Positions 57,091 through 64,000 of a stretch of 64,000 nt of DNA are shown one piece after another. This stretch comes from Oscillibacter valericigenes (GTDB lineage Bacteria > Bacillota > Clostridia > Oscillospirales > Oscillospiraceae). A program made the translations under genes and the position numbers. The notes under the pieces were generated by a model. The model made no database searches, was not told the origin of the DNA, and saw only the letters and a program-made list of their open reading frames with translations. The stretch is taken from NCBI RefSeq assembly GCF_021531915.1, contig NZ_JAFBIV010000009.1, forward strand, positions 1 through 64,000, read 5' to 3'. How positions within the stretch are numbered: the first letter of the stretch is position 1; each line of letters starts with the position of its first letter.

Positions 57091-58299
57091 TTATCCAGCC
57101 GAAACACTCTTGATGACTTGTTCCATACGGTCAGCACTGTCCCTTCGCATTTGAGCAGTCACATGTCCATAGACATCGAGTGTGAAAGCGGCGGTAGCAT
57201 GGCCCAAATTCTCTTGAACAGTCTTGATGTCATCTCCGCTTTTGATTGCCAGAACAGCGTAGGTGTGGCGTAAATCGTGAAATCGGGTAGAGGGAGAGCC
57301 GATCTTGTCTACAATTCGCTTAAAGCAATCATAGACAGTGCGGTAGGAAAGAAAGCCTCCGGTCTGGTTGGAGAAAATCAGGTTGTTTTCCTCCCAGCTG
57401 TTCCCGGCTTCTAGGCGCATCCCATTCTGCTTTAGCTTCTGCAAGCGAAACAACTGAACAACAGACGGGGCCAGGGAGAGAACCCGGCTTTTATTGTTTT
57501 TGGGCGGTGAGAAATAGTACTTGCCGCCCTTTTGCTGTTCCCGGCGAAGTTGCTGCTTGATAAGGAGCGTTCCATGCTCTAGGTCTACACAGTCCCATGT
57601 GAGGCCAAGTACTTCCCCCTCACGCATCCCAGAAAACAACGTAATTTTATACAGGTATTCGTGGGGATGGCCTTGAATGGCTTTTAGAAATTCGGAAACC
57701 TGAGTTTCATCAAGTGGCTGAATTTCCTTTTTTACTACACGGGGTGGCTTGCAGGCGTCTGTTGGGTTCACTCGAATATATCCATTCAGTACTGCTTGCT
57801 GTAGCGCTTTGTGAAGCACTCCGTGGAGGCTTCGGATAGTCTTGGCTGATAGTGGCTTGACATCCTTTTTGTCAGGTTTGTGCAGACGGTTATAGAGAGC
57901 CTGAACCATGGGGGAGGTCAGAGCGTCCAGCTTGACAGACCCTAAGTTAGGGATGATGTACATTTCCATATTCCTTGTATACAGATACTTGGTGGATGGT
58001 TTTATATCCTCCAAGTATTCCTTTACCCAAGTGTCCAGCCAGTCCTTGACAGTCAGCTTTGTAGGGGCTAAATAGGTCCTTTTGTCAATCTCAACTGATA
58101 TTTCCCTGAGTTTTTGTGCGACTTCTTTTTGCGTTTTTCCACTCACTGATCGTTGTATTTGTTTCCCAGTGCCGGGATCACGCTCAGTGGTGATACGACC
58201 TTCCCACCAGGTATAGGTTTTTCCATTTTTAATTTGGGTCTTCTTTCTTATTGAACCATTGCCGTTAGCGGCACGGCCCATTGTATTTTTGCGTGGCAT
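57091..58299 (-). CDS. Tyrosine-type site-specific integrase
   Basis: This 402-residue recombinase has an N-terminal arm-binding domain (GNGSIRKKTQIKNGKTYTWW), a core-binding SAM-like domain and the catalytic domain with Arg in FSGMREGEVLGLTW, HDLRHTYAVLAIKSG, the second His in LGHATAAFTLDVYGHV and the Tyr in that segment. It resembles Tn916-type integrases. The ATG at 58299 follows AAGGAGG. Its position next to tRNA-Val suggests that tRNA as its target. Confidence 0.94.
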   Translation of the reverse strand: MPRKNTMGRAANGNGSIRKKTQIKNGKTYTWWEGRITTERDPGTGKQIQRSVSGKTQKEVAQKLREISVEIDKRTYLAPTKLTVKDWLDTWVKEYLEDIKPSTKYLYTRNMEMYIIPNLGSVKLDALTSPMVQALYNRLHKPDKKDVKPLSAKTIRSLHGVLHKALQQAVLNGYIRVNPTDACKPPRVVKKEIQPLDETQVSEFLKAIQGHPHEYLYKITLFSGMREGEVLGLTWDCVDLEHGTLLIKQQLRREQQKGGKYYFSPPKNNKSRVLSLAPSVVQLFRLQKLKQNGMRLEAGNSWEENNLIFSNQTGGFLSYRTVYDCFKRIVDKIGSPSTRFHDLRHTYAVLAIKSGDDIKTVQENLGHATAAFTLDVYGHVTAQMRRDSADRMEQVIKSVSAG

Positions 58300-58364
58300 A
58301 AATAACCTCCTTCCGCCACGCAGAACGTACCACAAAAATATGATACGCCCTGAATGGCATTTGG

Positions 58365-58496
58365 TCAATTATCAGCCACATGCAAAAATTGCAGCAGCGC
58401 ATCTTTCGGAACTCGAATTTGATGTCCGATGCGGACACTTCTGATTTGTCCACAGTGTATGAGGTCATAGGCTGTGTTTCTGCCTATGCCCTGCAA
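58365..58496 (-). pseudogene. Excisionase-like remnant
   Basis: The frame encodes LQGIGRNTAYDLIHCGQIRS and then VRIGHQIRVPKDALLQFL, the helix-turn-helix of small excisionases that pair with this type of integrase. There is no ATG; the frame upstream runs to a stop without a ribosome site, and a perfect 10-bp inverted repeat (58488-58497, 58505-58514) lies over the presumed N-terminus. It is either broken or starts at TTG 58496. Confidence 0.65.
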
Positions 58497-58564
58497 GTTT
58501 GAGGCTTGCAGGGCAGTTTCTATGTACGCACCGCAGGGGCCTTCCTGCGGTGTATTTTTCTGTC

Positions 58565-59206
58565 TTAGCGTCCTCTGTCATAATCATGGCTGCGATGTCG
58601 GGTCTGCTGCCGCCTTGCATCGTTCCTCCGCTTGGTCTCCGCCTCCATGTCCCGGAGTTTCTTGTGGATGCTCTCCTTTTCAGGCGGTGCCGGCGGGGGC
58701 TGCTGCCCTCCGTGGACTTGCCGCTCCCATGCGGCCAGATCGCGGTTGTACTGCTCCACAAGGCTCGTGGCGTCGTCATACAGCCGTTTGAACGCCTGCA
58801 CGTCTGGATAGCCGTCCTCTTTCAGGATACCGGGCAACCGGTCCATCCGACGGTCGATCTCTTGCTGTATACCTGTAATCTTTTCCTGCAGGGCCTTGCG
58901 TTCCTTGCCCTTGAACAGCCCGGTCGCCTCTGCAAGCTGCTTCTCCAGCTTGGGAAGTTCCCCGTGCATGAGCTGCTTGACCGCCCTGGCTTCGTCCTGG
59001 ACCTTGACCATCAGTTTCTGCATCTTGCGGTACTCCGCCATGTCAACGGACAGCGTAGGCTTAGGCGGGATTTCCGTCTCCCGGATCAATCCCATCAGGA
59101 TTTCCTTTGCCTTTTGAATGATGCCCCGGAACAGTCCCGGCAGCCAGCCGTGCTTCTGCACGGAACGGGTAGCCTCGTTGTACAAGGCTGCTTCGAGAAG
59201 ACTGCT
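58565..59206 (-). pseudogene. C-terminal fragment of a relaxase/mobilisation protein
   Basis: The frame encodes about 210 residues of charged helical and coiled-coil sequence (KMQKLMVKVQDEARAVKQLM, then GLFKGKERKALQEKITGIQQ) like the C-terminal part of mobilisation proteins from clostridial elements; that likeness is from memory. The nuclease domain is missing: the frame remains recognisable up to about 59206 (SLLEAALYNEATRSVQ) and is cut there by the junction with the oxidoreductase fragment. Confidence 0.65.
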
Positions 59207-59840
59207 GACGTGGTTTGAAAAGGAGATTCAGGAGTCCGGTGTGAAAGTCGAACTGAATCAGAATCTGACCGCAGAGGATATCAAGAAACTGGATGCTGAC
59301 GCGGTTGTCATATCTACCGGCGCGTCTGCCAAAATCCCGAATATCCCCGGAGTCAAGAACGCAAACGTGACTACCGCTGTGGATGCACTGCTGGGCAACG
59401 CTGAGATCGGAGACAATGTCGTTGTTGTTGGCGGCGGCCAGGTGGGTTGCGAGGTTGCCTATGAGTTCCTGAGAGCGGGTAGAAAGGTCTCTGTCGTTGA
59501 ATTCCTTGGCGGGCTCATCGCGGGTGGTACAGAGCCTGTGTCTGCCGCTGTGGTTCTGATGCTGGAGGACCTGCTCAACTACTACAAGGCGGATATTCAT
59601 CTTTCCAGCGCAGTCAAGGAGATCAAGGAAAAGTCCGTCGTCATTGAAAAAGACGGCTTGTCGGAAGAGATACCGGCAGATACAGTCGTGCTTGCTGCAG
59701 GCTTTGTCGAGAACAATAGTTTGTATACCGACCTGCAGGATTGTGGGAAGGATGTCTACTTGATCGGCGATGCCAAGAAGAGTCCCGGCAACATCATGCA
59801 CGCAGTGGCAGATGGCAATAAGGTTGGCAGAGAGATCTGA
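59205..59840 (+). pseudogene. C-terminal fragment of an Old-Yellow-Enzyme-type NADH:flavin oxidoreductase
   Basis: From LTWFEKEIQESGVKVELNQN the frame encodes the NAD/FAD-binding half of a 2-enoate reductase/2,4-dienoyl-CoA reductase-like protein: AVVISTGASAKIPNIPG, VVVGGGQVGCEVAYEFLRAG and VYLIGDAKKSPGNIMHAV. The entire N-terminal FMN barrel and cluster region is absent. The junction with the relaxase fragment shows that the mobile element cut off the 5' part. Bile-acid BaiCD/BaiH enzymes share this architecture, but the fragment does not identify the substrate. Confidence 0.85.
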
Positions 59841-59914
59841 CATTGGAGTTATTCCTACAAACGCATATTTCCATTATTGCATAATTGCCCGCCATTCCAA
59901 GGAAAAACGGCCGC

Positions 59915-60139
59915 ATGAAAGACGCTATTACCCGCGAACGGCAGGATAAGAACTTTCAGAAAGGAATCAATGAAGATCTTCGAAGTGCATTGAATGAAGA
60001 ACGCAATCGCAGCTTTGAACAGCGTCTGAAGATTTCTGAACTGGAACGGCGGTACAGGCGTCTGGAACATCTGCTGGGCAAAATCCCACGGGAGGAATTG
60101 GAGAAATTTCTACCAAATCAAAGGGAATATCAACGATAA
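59915..60139 (+). CDS. Small coiled-coil protein
   Basis: This 74-residue protein is highly charged and helical (LKISELERRYRRLEHLLGKI) and has no known domain. AAGGAA lies eleven bases before the ATG. It stands alone between the oxidoreductase fragment and the pst promoter. It may be a mobile-element or degraded remnant; its reality rests only on the ribosome site and reading frame. Confidence 0.5.
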   Translation: MKDAITRERQDKNFQKGINEDLRSALNEERNRSFEQRLKISELERRYRRLEHLLGKIPREELEKFLPNQREYQR

Positions 60140-60235
60140 ATAAGCAGGGCTGTCCCAAGGCATTATGCCAAATACAGCCTTGCTTATCTATTTGCAGTTG
60201 CACTTTTGAAGTGATTGTTCATGTATTGCAGCAAT

Positions 60236-60291
60236 TTAACGCAGGATTAACATAGGCATGGTGACGGATTTTACGCCGGGCTGCTTATACT
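60236..60291 (+). promoter_or_regulatory. pst promoter with PhoP-box-like repeats
   Basis: TTAACG (60236-60241) and TTAACA (60247-60252) start 11 bases apart, the spacing of PhoP boxes in Firmicutes. TATACT (60286-60291) is a good -10; no -35 is visible, as expected for an activator-dependent promoter. Confidence 0.6.
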
Positions 60292-60341
60292 AATCCCGTG
60301 GCATGAAGCAACAGACATATGAAAAAAGGAGAATCATTGTG

Positions 60342-61220
60342 ATGAAAAAAGTATTTGCCATTCTGCTGACCCTGACCATGGCTCTGAGCCTGCTGGCCGC
60401 CTGCGGCGGCAAGCAGGAGACCCCCGCCCAGACTGAGCAGCCTGTTCAGACCGAACAGCCCGCCCCAGCGGAAGAGCCTGCCGCCCTGTCCGGCGCCGTC
60501 GCTACCAACGGCTCCACCTCCATGGAGAAGGTCATCGGCGCTCTGAGCGAGCAGTTCATGTCCGACAACAGCGGCGTCTCCATCACCTATGACGCTACCG
60601 GCTCCGGCGCCGGCATCGAGGCTACTTCCAATGGCAGCGCCGACATCGGCCTGTCCTCCCGCGGCCTGAAGGACGAGGAGAAGGCCTCCGGCCTGGTGGG
60701 CACCACCGTGGCTCTGGACGGCATCGCCGTCATCGTGAACCCCGCCAACAAGGTCGCTGACCTGACCGTGGAGCAGATCGCCAAGATCTTCACCGGCGAG
60801 ATCACCGACTGGAGCGAGCTGGGCGGCGACGCCGGCACCATCTCCTGCATCGGCCGTGAGGCCGGTTCCGGCACCCGGGACGGCTTCGAGTCCATCACCG
60901 AGACCAAGGACGCATGCAAGATGGATCAGGAGCTGACCTCCACCGGCGCCGTTATCGAGGCTGTGGCCGGCAACCCCAACGCCATCGGCTATGCCTCCCT
61001 GTCCGCCCTGAAGGACACCGTCAAGGCCGTCACCGTGGGTGGCGTGGAGTGCACCGAGGACACCGTCCTGGACGGCAGCTATGCCATTCAGCGTCCCTTC
61101 GTCTTCGTCACCAAGGACGGCGTGGCCCTCAGCGCCCAGGCTCAGGCCTTCTTCGACTTCGCCACCTCCTCCGCCGCAAATGACCTGATCCGTGCCGCCG
61201 GCGCCGTGCCCGTGGCCTGA
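60342..61220 (+). CDS. pstS: Phosphate ABC transporter substrate-binding lipoprotein
   Basis: This 292-residue lipoprotein binds phosphate outside the cell for the Pst transporter. It has a signal peptide with LLAACGG (Cys near 21), an acidic Gln/Pro/Glu linker, and the phosphate-site motifs NGSTSMEKVI, TYDATGSGAGIEA and GREAGSGTRDGFE. Start ATG 60342 follows AAAAGGAG. Codon use is that of a highly expressed gene. A stem-loop at about 61248-61290 separates it from pstC, which may raise its yield relative to the rest of the operon. Confidence 0.95.
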   Translation: MKKVFAILLTLTMALSLLAACGGKQETPAQTEQPVQTEQPAPAEEPAALSGAVATNGSTSMEKVIGALSEQFMSDNSGVSITYDATGSGAGIEATSNGSADIGLSSRGLKDEEKASGLVGTTVALDGIAVIVNPANKVADLTVEQIAKIFTGEITDWSELGGDAGTISCIGREAGSGTRDGFESITETKDACKMDQELTSTGAVIEAVAGNPNAIGYASLSALKDTVKAVTVGGVECTEDTVLDGSYAIQRPFVFVTKDGVALSAQAQAFFDFATSSAANDLIRAAGAVPVA

Positions 61221-61247
61221 ATCATTCCTCAAACATCCCACCCCCTC

Positions 61248-61290
61248 TTGGGAACGCCCTCACCCTCAAAAACAGGGTGAGGGCCGTTCC
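61248..61290 (+). promoter_or_regulatory. pstS-pstC intercistronic stem-loop
   Basis: CCCTCACCCT pairs with AGGGTGAGGG around a short loop, with outer GGGAAC/GTTCCC arms. There is no T-run, so I read it as an mRNA-stabilising or partly attenuating structure. Confidence 0.6.
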
Positions 61291-61313
61291 CGTCACTGGA
61301 AGGAGTTTCAAAC

Positions 61314-62273
61314 ATGGAAATGGAAAACGCACTGCGGATGCCCGCCCGGCAGCGGACAGCGGAAAAGAAACGGGGCGGCGGAACCGGACAGAAGCGGAAC
61401 AGCCGGGAGGCCATGGAGTGGTTCTTCCACCTGCTGTTTTTGCTGTGCGGCGTGGTGGCGGTTGCCTTCGTGCTGTTCATCAGCATCTACCTCATCGTCT
61501 CCGGCCTGCCTGCCATCCGGGAGATCGGCCTGGTGGACTTTCTGTTCGGCAAGACCTGGGCCCCCACCGCCACCACGGTGGAGCCTTCCTTCGGCATCCT
61601 GCCTTTTATCCTGACCTCTGTCTACGGCACCGCCGGGGCGGTGGTCCTGGGTGTGCCCATCGGCCTGATGACCGCCATGTTCCTGGCGAAGGTGGCGCCG
61701 CCCAAGGCCGCCCGGGTCATCAAGTCCGCCGTGGAACTGCTGGCGGGCATCCCCTCCGTGGTCTACGGCTTGGTTGGCATGATCGTGCTGGTGCCCGCCA
61801 TCCGGAATTTGTTCGGCCTCAGCTCCGGCGCCTGTTTGCTGGCGGCCATCATCGTGCTGGCCATTATGATCTTGCCCTCCATCGTCAACGTCTCCGAGAC
61901 CGCCCTCCGGGCCGTGCCCCGGGAGTATGAGGAAGCGTCCCTGGCCCTGGGCGCCACGGAAATTGAAACGTATTTCCGGGTGTCCCTGCCCGCCGCCAGT
62001 AGCGGTGTGGCGACAGCCGTCGTCCTGGGCGTGGGCCGGGCCATCGGCGAGGCCATGGCCATCATCATGGTGGCGGGCAACGTGGCGAATATGCCGGGGC
62101 TGTTCACCTCCGTCCGCTTCCTCACCACCGCCATCGCCTCGGAGATGAGCTATGCCGCCTACGGCAGCCTCCAGCGCAATGCCCTGTACTCCATCGGCCT
62201 GGTGCTGTTTTTGTTCATCATGCTCATCAATGTGCTGCTGAACGTGTTTATCAAGAACAAGAAGGAGGACTGA
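61314..62273 (+). CDS. pstC: Phosphate ABC transporter permease PstC
   Basis: This 319-residue permease has a charged N-terminal tail and six membrane helices. The ATPase-contact loop is EEASLALGATEIETYFRVSL, and GIPSVVYGLVGMIVLV and GRAIGEAMAIIMVAGN are typical PstC segments. AAGGAG precedes the ATG. Confidence 0.95.
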   Translation: MEMENALRMPARQRTAEKKRGGGTGQKRNSREAMEWFFHLLFLLCGVVAVAFVLFISIYLIVSGLPAIREIGLVDFLFGKTWAPTATTVEPSFGILPFILTSVYGTAGAVVLGVPIGLMTAMFLAKVAPPKAARVIKSAVELLAGIPSVVYGLVGMIVLVPAIRNLFGLSSGACLLAAIIVLAIMILPSIVNVSETALRAVPREYEEASLALGATEIETYFRVSLPAASSGVATAVVLGVGRAIGEAMAIIMVAGNVANMPGLFTSVRFLTTAIASEMSYAAYGSLQRNALYSIGLVLFLFIMLINVLLNVFIKNKKED

Positions 62274-62276
62274 GCC

Positions 62277-63131
62277 GTGGAACAGAAGCTATCCCCCCGC
62301 CGCCAGGTCTATGATAAGGGCCTGCGGGCCCTGCTGTGGCTCTGCGCGGGCGTCACGTGCGCCCTGCTGGTGTTCCTCATCGGTTATATCTTCTACCGGG
62401 GTCTCGGCAACATCACTTGGGAGCTGCTGACCACCCAGACCAGCTATATCAAGGACACCATCGGCATCCTGCCCAATATCCTCAATACCCTCTATATCAT
62501 CTTTGTGGCCATGCTCATCGTCCTGCCCCTGGGCGTGGGCGCCGCCATCTACCTGACGGAGTACGCGTCCAACCATAAGGTGGTGGAGGTCATCGAGTTT
62601 GCCACCGAGACGCTGACGGGCATCCCCTCCATCATTTTTGGCCTGGTGGGTATGCTGTTCTTCGTCCAGAAGCTGGGCCTTGCGCCGGGCATCCTGGCGG
62701 GCGGACTGACCCTGGTCATCATGATCCTGCCCACCATCGTCCGCACCACCCAGGAGAGCCTCAAGACCGTCCCCCAGTCCTACCGGGAGGGCGCGTTGGG
62801 CCTGGGGGCGGGGAAGTGGCACATGGTCCGCACCGTGGTGCTGCCCAACGCCATCGACGGCATCGTCACCGGCTGCATTCTGGCGGTGGGCCGCATCGTG
62901 GGCGAGAGCGCGGCGCTGCTGTTCACCGCAGGCTTCGGCCTGATTTTGAACGACTTCTTCACCGCCCTCCAGTCCTCCTCCGCCACGCTGACGGTGGCGC
63001 TGTACGTCTATGCCAATGAGCGGGGCGAGACCGGCGTGGCCTTCGCCATCGCCGCGATTTTGATGGTGCTGACCTTCCTCATCAACCTGTCCGCGAACTA
63101 CGCGGGGAAGAAACTGAAAAAGGGAGAATGA
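62277..63131 (+). CDS. pstA: Phosphate ABC transporter permease PstA
   Basis: This 284-residue permease starts with GTG three bases behind the pstC stop after GGAGG. It has six membrane helices, [16 protein letters not shown], the ATPase-contact loop [20 protein letters not shown] and [15 protein letters not shown]. It forms the channel with PstC. Confidence 0.95.
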   Translation: MEQKLSPRRQVYDKGLRALLWLCAGVTCALLVFLIGYIFYRGLGNITWELLTTQTSYIKDTIGILPNILNTLYIIFVAMLIVLPLGVGAAIYLTEYASNHKVVEVIEFATETLTGIPSIIFGLVGMLFFVQKLGLAPGILAGGLTLVIMILPTIVRTTQESLKTVPQSYREGALGLGAGKWHMVRTVVLPNAIDGIVTGCILAVGRIVGESAALLFTAGFGLILNDFFTALQSSSATLTVALYVYANERGETGVAFAIAAILMVLTFLINLSANYAGKKLKKGE

Positions 63132-63132
63132 T

Positions 63133-63888
63133 ATGGCAACGATTTTGCAGGCAAAAGACCTGAACCTGTGGTACGGTCAGAACCATGCCCTCCACAGTGT
63201 GAACGTGGACATCCCGGAGCATGAGATCACGGCCTTCATTGGCCCCTCCGGCTGCGGCAAGTCCACCTTTCTGCGGACGCTGAACCGCATGAACGACCTG
63301 ATCCCCTCCGTAAAGATCACCGGCGAGGTAGATTTCCGGGGGCAGAACATCTATGACAGCGGTGTGGACCCCACCTGGCTGCGCAAGCAGATCGGCATGG
63401 TGTTCCAGAAGGCCAATCCCTTCCCCATGAGCATCTATGACAACGTGGCCTACGGCCCCCGGACCCACGGCGTCCGCTCCAAGGTGGAGCTGGACGAGAT
63501 CGTGGAGAAATCCCTCCGCGCCGCGGCCATCTGGGACGAGGTGAAGGACCGCCTGAAAAGGAGCGCCCTGGGACTCTCCGGCGGCCAGCAGCAGCGGCTG
63601 TGCATCGCCCGTGCCCTGGCGGTGGAGCCGGAGGTGCTGCTGATGGACGAGTCCACCAGCGCTCTGGACCCCATTTCCACTTCCAAGATTGAAGACCTTG
63701 CGGCGGAGCTGAAAAGCAAGTATACTGTCATTATGGTGACGCACAATATGCAGCAAGCCGCCCGTATCTCAGATAACACGGCCTTCTTCCTGCTGGGAGA
63801 GCTGGTGGAGTTCGGCAAGACGGAGCATCTGTTCTCCAACCCCACCGACAAGCGCACGGAAGACTACATCACAGGCCGGTTTGGATAA
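63133..63888 (+). CDS. pstB: Phosphate ABC transporter ATP-binding protein PstB
   Basis: This 251-residue ATPase powers the Pst transporter. It has Walker [10 protein letters not shown] (residues 37-45), the PstB-typical [11 protein letters not shown] segment, Q-loop [16 protein letters not shown], signature LSGGQQQR and Walker [13 protein letters not shown]. It starts two bases after pstA. Confidence 0.97.
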   Translation: MATILQAKDLNLWYGQNHALHSVNVDIPEHEITAFIGPSGCGKSTFLRTLNRMNDLIPSVKITGEVDFRGQNIYDSGVDPTWLRKQIGMVFQKANPFPMSIYDNVAYGPRTHGVRSKVELDEIVEKSLRAAAIWDEVKDRLKRSALGLSGGQQQRLCIARALAVEPEVLLMDESTSALDPISTSKIEDLAAELKSKYTVIMVTHNMQQAARISDNTAFFLLGELVEFGKTEHLFSNPTDKRTEDYITGRFG

Positions 63889-63901
63889 GGAGGATGCTGA
63901 T

Positions 63902-64000
63902 ATGCGAAACAAATTTGACGAGCAGCTGCAGCGGCTCCATGTGGAGCTGATCCAGATGGGCGCCGCCTGCGAGGACGCCATTTCCGCCGCGGCGGAGGCC
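63902..64000 (+). CDS. phoU: PhoU, partial at window edge
   Basis: Only the first 33 codons are in the window: MRNKFDEQLQRLHVELIQMG and a following helix match the start of PhoU, the regulator that links the Pst transporter to the phosphate two-component system. AAGGAGG precedes the ATG. Its position directly behind pstB supports the call. Confidence 0.88.
   Translation, partial: MRNKFDEQLQRLHVELIQMGAACEDAISAAAEA

Larger units (their letters stand above)
57047..59206. mobile_element. Degenerate integrative element behind tRNA-Val
   Basis: An intact-looking tyrosine integrase, a start-less excisionase remnant and a truncated relaxase lie together and all read leftward toward tRNA-Val. The relaxase frame stops being recognisable at about 59206, exactly where a truncated oxidoreductase frame begins on the other strand. 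No second copy of the tRNA-Val 3' end was found, so only one end is defined. Confidence 0.75.

Noticed and set aside
1-64000. CRISPR array
   Set aside because: I saw no regularly spaced repeats with unique spacers and no cas genes in the window.

Overview
The window reads as a high-GC, anaerobic, spore-forming Firmicute, most likely an Oscillospiraceae gut bacterium (Oscillibacter/Dysosmobacter/Lawsonibacter-like; inferred from gene content and codon use, not from a database search). It holds pyruvate:ferredoxin oxidoreductase, SpoVAC, rubrerythrin and desulfoferrodoxin, an ECF sigma/RsiV-like pair, four tRNA genes, a second topoisomerase II pair, a lipoate-handling cluster and a pst phosphate operon that runs off the right edge.

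Layout. 0.4-2.6 kb: leftward overlapping operon of a membrane-tethered MerR regulator, a small membrane protein, YbjQ, an MBL-fold hydrolase and a Cys-rich protein. 2.8-7.4 kb: rightward operon of mutY, small membrane and zinc-ribbon proteins, thymidine kinase and a radical SAM enzyme. 7.5-11 kb: YegP-type protein, FMN reductase, ECF sigma with anti-sigma and lipoprotein. 11-22.6 kb: CmpB-like membrane protein, YifB/ComM, nifJ, a LysR/methyltransferase pair, DUF1847, hemW and spoVAC. 35.6-50.8 kb: aminotransferase, M20 peptidase, a GNAT gene broken by one stop codon, two membrane XRE regulators, a second desulfoferrodoxin, parE-like gene, formate/nitrite transporter, lipoate genes, parC-like gene and two LUD proteins. 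51-57 kb: tRNA-Gly, a palindrome-rich stretch, racemase, YitT, three small genes, tRNA-Thr/Tyr, a LexA-like repressor with three operators, an SDR and tRNA-Val. 57-59.8 kb: wreck of a mobile element (integrase, excisionase remnant, relaxase fragment) abutting a 5'-truncated flavin oxidoreductase. 60.2-64 kb: pstS-C-A-B-phoU.

The most striking region is about 22.45-35.48 kb. It carries only redox, persulfide and oxygen-defence genes: three rhodanese domains, a CoA-disulfide-reductase/rhodanese fusion, thioredoxin, a thioredoxin-thioredoxin reductase fusion, CcdA and TlpA, rubredoxin and rubrerythrin fusions, desulfoferrodoxin, ChrA pair, DUF134-NifX fusion and a Crp/Fnr regulator. A perfect 47-bp direct repeat of the spoVAC 3' region brackets it, so it looks like an island inserted into spoVAC that supplied a replacement gene end. 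Four of its promoters carry the same palindrome (GTGA-N5-TCAC) centred 28-29 bp before the -10 hexamer, the class II activator position, and the island's Crp/Fnr protein has a CRP-like RE...R recognition helix. I infer one regulon in which cytoplasmic reducing power is used for persulfide turnover, peroxide and superoxide removal, and, through CcdA/TlpA, thiol reduction outside the membrane.
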